Below, in pieces: positions 38,875 to 44,331 of a DNA stretch of 44,331 bases. The position numbers were made by a program, and so were the translations under genes. This DNA is from Chloroflexota bacterium (lineage in GTDB: Bacteria; Chloroflexota; FW602-bin22; JACPRP01). The stretch spans positions 1-44,331 of the forward strand of contig JACQUC010000214.1 of the NCBI GenBank assembly GCA_016210495.1, written 5' to 3'. Position 1 is the stretch's first letter, and each line of letters opens with the position of its first letter. The notes below the pieces were generated by a model that saw nothing but the letters and a program-made list of their open reading frames with translations, was not told where the DNA came from and made no database searches.

Positions 38875-40408
38875 AAGCAGGTGTCAAATCAGCGGGCTGC
38901 CTGGTTTCAGTTGCGGCGTTTTGGCCGCCGATTCGGCCAGAAGTGAAGCACTCGCCCAGGTTGCCCTCGAGCTCGTAAAGATGGCCGAAGAACGAGCCCA
39001 ATTCCCCTACCGAATAAAGCCGCGGGATGACCTGCCCGAAGGAATCGACCACTTGCTGCCTAGCGTTGTGAACCGGCCCTCCCTGGGTGTTGGAGATGAT
39101 GGGCCACACTTCTGCCGCGTAGAAGGGAGGCGTCTCAATACGCATCGTCGTCCCGGGCGGGCGGTGTAAGGGGTCTTTTCTGCTCTGCACATGGTCGTTC
39201 CATTCCTTCACCGTGTCATCGAGTCGCCGGGCGTCCATCCAGCCCTGGTTCTCCGGGAACCGCTCCCTGATGGCCGCCGCTAGTTCCGTGAGGCTGTCCG
39301 CCCGAACAATCCAGCCTTTCTCGATCTCGCGGCTGTTATCCTTGCTCCACTCGTACTCATAGCCGGGGAAGACCATAGGCCGGCCGATATCCCCCATCTT
39401 GCGACCATCCTCGTCGAATATGAGGTACGAAGGGATTCGCGGATAACCGGGGAGGTCGGCGTCGAAAAGCTCCATCGCGCGGTGGCCAGTGTCCTGCGGA
39501 GCGGGGGGATACTCGTTCATGTATCGCGACCCGAACTTGTCGACGACGATCCAGGGCATCCTGCGCTTAGGGTTGCGCGGGCCACCGAAGGGATGCCTGT
39601 AGGCGATGGGCGATTCCGGCGTCTTGAAACCGTAGGAGCCGTGGACGTGCCACATGTGCCACAGCGCCGCCCCAACCTTTTGCGCCATAGTGATGCCGTC
39701 TCCGGTGTGGGTAAGAGGAGCCATCGAGTAGAATGGGATGCCCTGGAGGAACTGCTTTTGGAACCACGTGCTCTGCTCAAACCCTCCGGTGGCCAGGATC
39801 ACCGCGCAGCGCGCGCGAATGGCGACCTCCCCCGCACCACTTGCCGCGATCACGCCGACGACGGCTCCCGAGGCATCGGTTACCAGGCGGCGAGCCGGCG
39901 CGGAGAAGATAGCCTCGATCCCTCTCGTTTCGACGTTGTCGATAGCCAGTTTCATCAGGAACACCCCGCCCGGGTACTCATAGCAATTGAGCCAGGGAAA
40001 ACGGGTAAACCCCGGGATCTTGGAGATGTGAACTGGATACAGAGCCTCCCGCCCCGGATACGGGTATAGCGCCGGCCGATTGGGTAGCCTCCCGATCTCC
40101 GCGCCGTCTACGGCGGCCAGCTTTTTGATGAAGGCCTCGTTTTCAACCAGGGCCTCGGCGAAGGTGCTGATTAGCTCGGGCGCCATTCGGCCTCCCGAGA
40201 TGGCCGTCAAATACTGCACGGCACCTTCCACATTGTCCGCGCACTTCACCACCCCACCGGCAAAGATGGAGCATCCGCCGGGGTATTGGCCCTTCTCTAC
40301 GATCAGCACGTCGGCCCCGGCGTCGCGGGCAACCGCGGCCGCCACCGCGCCAGACAAACCATAGCCGACGACAACTACGTCCGTCTCCCTTGCCCAGGCA
40401 ACTGGCAT
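38870..40408 (-). CDS. FAD-binding dehydrogenase, 3-ketosteroid dehydrogenase/fumarate reductase-like
   Basis: This 512-residue protein begins TDVVVVGYGLSGAVAAAVA (Rossmann FAD motif) and carries ILATGGFEQS, LTHTGDGITMAQKVGA, and a late NTQGGPVHNARQQVVDSFG region followed by LYSVGELGS. These are typical of soluble FAD-binding dehydrogenases of the fumarate reductase/KstD group, which add or remove hydrogens across a C=C bond next to a carbonyl. It lacks a neighbouring ferredoxin of its own. Start ATG at 40406-40408 has AGGAGG upstream. It sits between the ABC importer genes and the second amidohydrolase. Not every motif was checked against a particular enzyme, so the substrate stays open. Confidence 0.85.
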   Translation of the reverse strand: MPVAWARETDVVVVGYGLSGAVAAAVARDAGADVLIVEKGQYPGGCSIFAGGVVKCADNVEGAVQYLTAISGGRMAPELISTFAEALVENEAFIKKLAAVDGAEIGRLPNRPALYPYPGREALYPVHISKIPGFTRFPWLNCYEYPGGVFLMKLAIDNVETRGIEAIFSAPARRLVTDASGAVVGVIAASGAGEVAIRARCAVILATGGFEQSTWFQKQFLQGIPFYSMAPLTHTGDGITMAQKVGAALWHMWHVHGSYGFKTPESPIAYRHPFGGPRNPKRRMPWIVVDKFGSRYMNEYPPAPQDTGHRAMELFDADLPGYPRIPSYLIFDEDGRKMGDIGRPMVFPGYEYEWSKDNSREIEKGWIVRADSLTELAAAIRERFPENQGWMDARRLDDTVKEWNDHVQSRKDPLHRPPGTTMRIETPPFYAAEVWPIISNTQGGPVHNARQQVVDSFGQVIPRLYSVGELGSFFGHLYELEGNLGECFTSGRIGGQNAATETRQPADLTPAC

Positions 40409-40587
40409 AAATGACCTCCTATGGGACAGCGGTGATACTCATCTGCTTTTCCGAAATTTGGCCGGCGGGCTTTCTCCAGGCAGCAGGGCCGAGAATGGGA
40501 GCAAGCCCCACGCACCCGCACGCAGGCTGGTCGCTGCCACAATACCACGAACACTGCCGAAGCGCAAGTTGGTTTGTATGATCGCTA

Positions 40588-41379
40588 TCAAAGCTCTTCG
40601 TCCTCCTCGCCTATATGTTTCAGGAAATCCTTCACGATCGTTTGGTTCAACTCAAATAGGCTGGAGGAATCGTAAGAGCGAGGTCTGGGCAGGTTAACGG
40701 TGATCTCTTGATAGATTACGCCCGGGCTCCTGGTCATTAGCAGGATGCGATCCGCCAGGTAGGTCGCTTCCAACGAATTGTGGGTGACAAAAATCACTGT
40801 CTTGCGCATCTGCCGCCAGATGCTCAGCAACTCCCGTCGCAGCCGGCGCGCGGTGATCTCGTCCAAGCCACTGAACGGCTCATCCATCAAGAGTATGTCG
40901 GGGTCAACAGCAAACGAGCGGGCTATGGAGGTACGCTGCTGCATCCCGCCTGATAACTGGTAGGGGTAGTATTTCTCAAAGCCTGTTAAGCGAACGACAT
41001 TGATACATTGCTGCGTGATCCTTTTCCAGTCGCTTTTTGGTATTCCCTCGCCTTCCAAAGCGAAGCATATATTCTCCTCGAGGGTTAGCCAAGGCAGTAG
41101 ACGAGGCTCCTGGAAGATGTAGCCAACACGATAGCGGTCGCGGTCTGCGTTTCGGATAGACTTGCCAGAAATGAACACCTCTCCTTCGTAGGACTCTTCG
41201 AGACCGCCAATGATATTCAGCATGGTTGATTTCCCACAGCCTGAGGGGCCCAACACGCATACAAACTCCTGGTCTTGGACCTGAAAGTTCACCGAATTCA
41301 ACGCGACAAAACGGCTTGCAACCACATCGTTCTTGGAAAAAGACTTCGAAAGATTCCTTACTTCGATTTTCGGTATCAT
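40588..41379 (-). CDS. ABC transporter ATP-binding protein (SsuB/TauB family)
   Basis: This 263-residue ATPase has Walker A GPSGCGKST at 44-52, a Q loop with Gln90 (YIFQEPRLLPW, typical of nitrate/sulfonate/taurine ABC importers), signature LSGGM at 142-146 and Walker B LLMDEPFSGLD at 163-173. Start is ATG at 41377-41379. It lies 128 bases downstream of the permease gene and provides energy to the importer formed with the permease and the lipoprotein encoded upstream. Confidence 0.92.
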   Translation of the reverse strand: MIPKIEVRNLSKSFSKNDVVASRFVALNSVNFQVQDQEFVCVLGPSGCGKSTMLNIIGGLEESYEGEVFISGKSIRNADRDRYRVGYIFQEPRLLPWLTLEENICFALEGEGIPKSDWKRITQQCINVVRLTGFEKYYPYQLSGGMQQRTSIARSFAVDPDILLMDEPFSGLDEITARRLRRELLSIWRQMRKTVIFVTHNSLEATYLADRILLMTRSPGVIYQEITVNLPRPRSYDSSSLFELNQTIVKDFLKHIGEEDEEL

Positions 41380-41507
41380 TATTCGAATCCCTTCTTGTAT
41401 CCAAGCTTAGGCTCTCTTCCGGAGGCTAGGCGTGCTTGCAAGCTCGGGAGTTTAGTGGATGCCAGCACAAGCTACAGTGCAGGCACTGCGTGTTCTGCAA
41501 ATGGACT

Positions 41508-42359
41508 CTAGATTCTCGCGGCTGGTCGCCATTTGAAGAGGCTTTCCTCAATGCGCTTGAGTATCACCACCTCAATCAAGAGCATGAGTACGGTGAACAG
41601 CACTGTCCAGGCAAACACTTGTGCCATATTGTATAGCTGAAACCAATAGTTGAGCATATAGCCAACGCCGGTGCTGCGCCCCAGCAGTTCAGCCAGCACC
41701 GTGATCTTCCAGGCGATCCCAAGTCCAAAGCGCGTGGAGGCCATTACGAACGGTAGCACTTGGGGGATGATAACCTTGGTGAAGCGCTTGATCTTGGATG
41801 TCCTGAAGACTCGCGCCATATCGATGAGCTTGTTGTCGATACTCTTGACACCTTGCCACATGTTGATCGCTATGGCCGGAAACGTTGTGACGGCGATGCC
41901 GACACTGGTGGAGAATTCGTTCAAGCCAAACCACATAAAGGCCAAGATTATGTAGACCAGACCAGGAACAGTTAGTGCCGCCATAACCCAGGCGTCCATA
42001 ATGGACTCGCTCTTGCGTGACAACCCCATAATCGTTCCGGTGACCACGCCAATTACCATAGCCAAGAAGAAGCCAGACACTAACCGTCCAAGTGTCGCAG
42101 ACACGTGCAAAACCACGCGGCCGCTAATGACCTCTCCCATCAGTGTTTGGGTGGTCTTCACTGGTCCGGGAAGGATATGGGAAGGCAGAGTCATCGACAA
42201 CAACCACCAAACGACGACAACAACAACGATGGAGAGCACTTTCAGGAGGATTTCCTCTATCGATTTGCTACTCCGGATCCTCGACCACAGACTGGACACC
42301 ACGACCTCGCCTTGATGTACGGCTTGGTCGTTCGTATCTGAGGCTGCTGAGGTTCTCAT
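41508..42359 (-). CDS. ABC transporter permease (SsuC/TauC family)
   Basis: This 283-residue permease has about six membrane segments, a long polar N-terminus, and the EAA-type cytoplasmic loop (around DMARVFRTSKIKRFTKVIIPQ) that docks to the ATPase. LPSHILPGPVKT near residue 80 is typical of the SsuC/TauC-type permeases. Start is ATG at 42357-42359, with a GGAGGGAGGA site directly upstream; an open frame continuing to 42434 has no ribosome-binding site. It forms an importer with the adjacent ATPase and binding lipoprotein. Confidence 0.9.
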   Translation of the reverse strand: MRTSAASDTNDQAVHQGEVVVSSLWSRIRSSKSIEEILLKVLSIVVVVVVWWLLSMTLPSHILPGPVKTTQTLMGEVISGRVVLHVSATLGRLVSGFFLAMVIGVVTGTIMGLSRKSESIMDAWVMAALTVPGLVYIILAFMWFGLNEFSTSVGIAVTTFPAIAINMWQGVKSIDNKLIDMARVFRTSKIKRFTKVIIPQVLPFVMASTRFGLGIAWKITVLAELLGRSTGVGYMLNYWFQLYNMAQVFAWTVLFTVLMLLIEVVILKRIEESLFKWRPAARI

Positions 42360-42464
42360 TCCTCCCTCCATTTGCGTTAAGTCCTGGTGCGGAAGGACGT
42401 CCTTGGGAGATGCGGGGCCGGGTGCGGGAGACACGCCGGTTGCCGCGCATCCTTGGTTCCCGTA

Positions 42465-42500
42465 GGGTAGCGGTTCGGCCCGCTTGGCCAGCCGCTACCC
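42465..42500 (-). repeat. Strong hairpin between binding-protein and permease genes
   Basis: GGGTAGCGG (42465-42473) and CCGCTACCC (42492-42500) form a perfect nine-base stem with an 18-base loop that itself contains a GGCC/GGCC pair. It lies in the 169-base gap between the binding-protein stop and the permease start. Such hairpins in other bacteria (for example the malE-malF gap) protect the upstream message and lower downstream expression; that role here is inference. Confidence 0.6.
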
Positions 42501-42528
42501 CGGGTTCTTGAACTGCGAGCACACAAGC

Positions 42529-43563
42529 TTACGGTTGAATAGCTGCGGAGAACGACTCCCGAGGGACCGAGGGCAAGAAATCATCTCCAAGGTGTTTCCG
42601 CGCCAGTTCGGCAAACTCGATAATCTGATCGATGACCTTGTCATTCCATTCGGTCGCAAAGGTGTTCTTATTGCGCTCGCGCACTAACTCGACCTGCTCT
42701 GCCTTGTCAAGGTTGAAGTACTCCTTGGCCATCTCTGGCCAAATCGAGCTATCCGTCTGCACAATTTCGTAGCTCTCCTTGAGGGCTCTTAAGAACCTCC
42801 GCACACCCTCAGGATTACCTTTCACGAAATCATCGGTCGTGACAAACGTTGTGACCGGGATCTTGGCGCCCGTTTTCTGATGCCAATAGGTGCCGCTAAC
42901 AGCGATAGATCTGAAGTCCCCACTGGCCAGAGCCATTGTGACAAATGGGTCTAGCAATAGAGCCGCAGCGAGATCGCCCTTCAGGACTCTTTCCATAAGC
43001 AGAGGGGACGCACCTGCCGTAACGTTTGCTCCTTTAAATGGATCGAAGCCGACCGACTCGATCATCTCTACCTGCCACATCGTTGTCGTCGTGCCTCCGG
43101 GACCGGCAAAGGTGCCGACTTCCTTTCCTTTCAAGTCGGCCAAAGACCGAATCGGCGAGTCCTTTCGCACCAACACATCGTAGCCGCCGGGAAAAACGTT
43201 TCCAGGATAAATTGAAACAAAAGGCTCGCCACGAGCCCTGAAAATCGTGCCGAAGGTCCAACCGGTCAAGATCACGTCGGTTTCGCGGGCCAAAATAGCC
43301 GTGTTCATAGCGGCAGGGCTGGCAGGAACGGTAAGCTCGACATCGAGATTATACTTCTTGTCGATACCGCGTTTCTTTATGACGGCTACCGGTATAACCC
43401 CTCGGCCCATAAGTGTCTGGTATCGCACCTTGAACGGTTGATCGGCAGCGGGCTTTGCCTCAGGAGGGGCGGCAGCAGGCTTAGGAGAAGGCGCTGCCGG
43501 AGCACAAGCTACCACAAGTGATGCGACCGCAAGCACGAAGAACAGGATTGCCAGACTTCTCAT
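42529..43563 (-). CDS. ABC transporter substrate-binding lipoprotein (SsuA/TauA/NMT1-like)
   Basis: This 344-residue protein has a signal peptide ending in a lipobox with Cys20 (LVVAC), followed by a Pro/Ala-rich linker. The mature domain (QTLMGRGVIPVAVIKKRGID, GWTFGTIFRARGE) resembles nitrate/sulfonate/taurine-type binding proteins. Start ATG at 43561-43563 has AGAGGAG upstream. It is encoded first in the SsuABC-like operon, 230 bases after a good promoter. Ligand is unknown, but the family binds small anionic organics such as sulfonates or aromatic acids. Confidence 0.9.
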   Translation of the reverse strand: MRSLAILFFVLAVASLVVACAPAAPSPKPAAAPPEAKPAADQPFKVRYQTLMGRGVIPVAVIKKRGIDKKYNLDVELTVPASPAAMNTAILARETDVILTGWTFGTIFRARGEPFVSIYPGNVFPGGYDVLVRKDSPIRSLADLKGKEVGTFAGPGGTTTTMWQVEMIESVGFDPFKGANVTAGASPLLMERVLKGDLAAALLLDPFVTMALASGDFRSIAVSGTYWHQKTGAKIPVTTFVTTDDFVKGNPEGVRRFLRALKESYEIVQTDSSIWPEMAKEYFNLDKAEQVELVRERNKNTFATEWNDKVIDQIIEFAELARKHLGDDFLPSVPRESFSAAIQP

Positions 43564-43582
43564 TGTTTGATCTCCTCTTTAC

Positions 43583-43786
43583 TCACACTTCAGACTGGTC
43601 GATGGTGTCCAGCATCGAAAGCTGTACTCTTTCCACCTCCTCTCTGGGATAGAAAAGGCTACCCGTCACCGCGAGGCCGGCCTGCACCGGCCAGGAGCCG
43701 AAACTCATCGTGGTAAGGAAGTGAACCATGAGCGCTAATTGGGAAGAGATCCGCCTTAGCCCTATTGCCGTCGTTTGGGCGAGCAC
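43583..43786 (-). CDS. Short open frame in the leader, coding status doubtful
   Basis: A 67-residue frame starting at GTG 43784-43786 lies between the minus-strand promoter and the binding-protein gene. It contains no family I recognise; one hydrophobic patch (LALMVHFLTTM) and an acidic C-terminus are the only features. The start lacks a clear ribosome-binding site and would be nearly leaderless. It may be a real leader peptide, a decayed gene end, or chance. Confidence 0.2.
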   Translation of the reverse strand: MLAQTTAIGLRRISSQLALMVHFLTTMSFGSWPVQAGLAVTGSLFYPREEVERVQLSMLDTIDQSEV

Positions 43787-43799
43787 TTCGATCGCCGCG

Positions 43800-43829
43800 A
43801 TACTAACACGATGTGGAATGTGTTGTCAA
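43800..43829 (-). promoter_or_regulatory. Sigma70-type promoter of the SsuABC-like minus operon
   Basis: On the minus strand TTGACA (43824-43829) and TAGTAT (43800-43805) are 18 bases apart. The spacer contains AACAC...GTGTT, an inverted repeat that could be an operator. The transcript would begin near 43793, about 230 bases before the binding-protein ATG. Confidence 0.65.
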
Positions 43830-43855
43830 GGAATGAGAAACTAGCGCCAGCGTGC

Positions 43856-44331
43856 CTACTCCGCGCGCAGCAACTGCCCCGTACCCGGATCGAAGAGGTG
43901 CGAGCGATCCAGGTTCACGGCCACCTCGATCTCACGGCCCGGGCGAACGTTTGGATCATATTCGCTGCGAGCGACGAACTCGGACCTGCCCGTTTGCAAG
44001 TAGAGAACGACTTCACTTCCCAGAGTCTCCATCACCTCCACACGGGCCTTGATCACACGGCCGTCCCGGGCGCCTCCGTTAGCCCGGCTGTCGATGTGCT
44101 CGGGCCGAACGCCCAGAACCAGCTTGCTGCCCAGGTACCTGGCCATTGCTCTGGCCTTGTGCTCGGGGACCTTCAGCCGGAAGCTGCCGCCGTCGAGATA
44201 CATATCCGCTGCGCTCCCCGCCACGTCCACCTCGAACACGTTCATCGCGGGACTGCCGACGAACTGGGCCACGAAGACGTTGGCCGGCTGCTCGTAGATT
44301 CGTTGCGGCGTGTCCAGTTGCTGTACCACGC
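43856..44331 (-). CDS. MalK/UgpC-type sugar ABC transporter ATP-binding protein, C-terminal fragment
   Basis: The gene enters from the right edge; only the last 158 residues are visible. They start within VQQLDTPQRIYEQPANVFVA, the conserved segment after the ATPase core of MalK/UgpC proteins, followed by the OB-fold (TOBE) regulatory domain (GVRPEHID, then VEVMETLGSEVVLYL). The N-terminal ATPase domain is outside the window. It is encoded on the minus strand upstream of the SsuABC-like promoter and is probably the last gene of a carbohydrate importer operon. It is the only sugar-type transporter piece seen here. Confidence 0.9.
   Translation of the reverse strand, partial: VVQQLDTPQRIYEQPANVFVAQFVGSPAMNVFEVDVAGSAADMYLDGGSFRLKVPEHKARAMARYLGSKLVLGVRPEHIDSRANGGARDGRVIKARVEVMETLGSEVVLYLQTGRSEFVARSEYDPNVRPGREIEVAVNLDRSHLFDPGTGQLLRAE

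Noticed and set aside
40560..40587. GCAAGTTGGTTTGTATGAT resembling the promoter/operator at 22786-22803
   Set aside because: It lacks a -35 box and points away from the nearest gene start; similarity is short and could be chance.

Overview
The window most resembles a chromosomal segment from a member of the Chloroflexota, perhaps a Dehalococcoidia/SAR202-type or related uncultured lineage. This rests on high G+C, two DUF2298-type membrane giants and two Agl23/TIGR03663-type membrane proteins (families known mainly from Chloroflexota and archaea), TTG/GTG starts, and many short GC-rich intergenic hairpin repeats. Lineage below phylum is inference. No rRNA, tRNA, CRISPR array, integrase or transposase gene was seen.

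Left block (433-16399, all minus strand) is a lipid-linked sugar or surface-glycan locus. In transcription order it has a GT39-DUF2298 fusion (1572 aa), a second DUF2298 protein, two Agl23-like membrane proteins (one fused to a six-bladed NHL propeller), two UPF0104/flippase-like membrane proteins and an amine-oxidase-type FAD protein. Several genes overlap by ATGA. Repeat-derived DNA is translated in frame inside both DUF2298 proteins. At the extreme left is the start of a further flavoprotein (1-99, minus).

Middle block (16689-22714, plus strand) has a good sigma70-type promoter, a NarL/DegS-type sensor kinase and response regulator, then an ECF transporter (S component, T component, and a fused double ATPase). 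An inverted repeat sits just upstream of a likely second promoter before the S-component gene, so the two-component system may control the transporter. The substrate is unknown.

Right block (22774-43829) is a catabolic/transport island made of two convergent operons whose ends overlap at 35698-35707. The plus operon encodes an amidohydrolase, a fumarate-reductase/AprA-like flavoprotein, a 2x[4Fe-4S] ferredoxin, a UbiD decarboxylase, a zinc-ribbon protein, a second UbiD, a periplasmic-binding lipoprotein, an isochorismatase-fold hydrolase, and HyuA and HyuB proteins. HyuB carries an acetone-carboxylase-gamma-like tail. The minus operon encodes a SsuABC-type ABC importer, a KstD/fumarate-reductase-like flavoprotein, and then a second amidohydrolase-flavoprotein-ferredoxin set in the same transcriptional order. 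The two triads are therefore mirror images around the decarboxylase and carboxylase/hydantoinase genes. Both amidohydrolases have lost the His of the usual HxGG motif. I infer a pathway for uptake and largely redox-driven breakdown of a carboxylated cyclic (aromatic or N-heterocyclic) compound. The substrate cannot be read from sequence.

The right edge (43856-44331, minus) holds the C-terminal part of a MalK/UgpC-type sugar-ABC ATPase that runs off the window.
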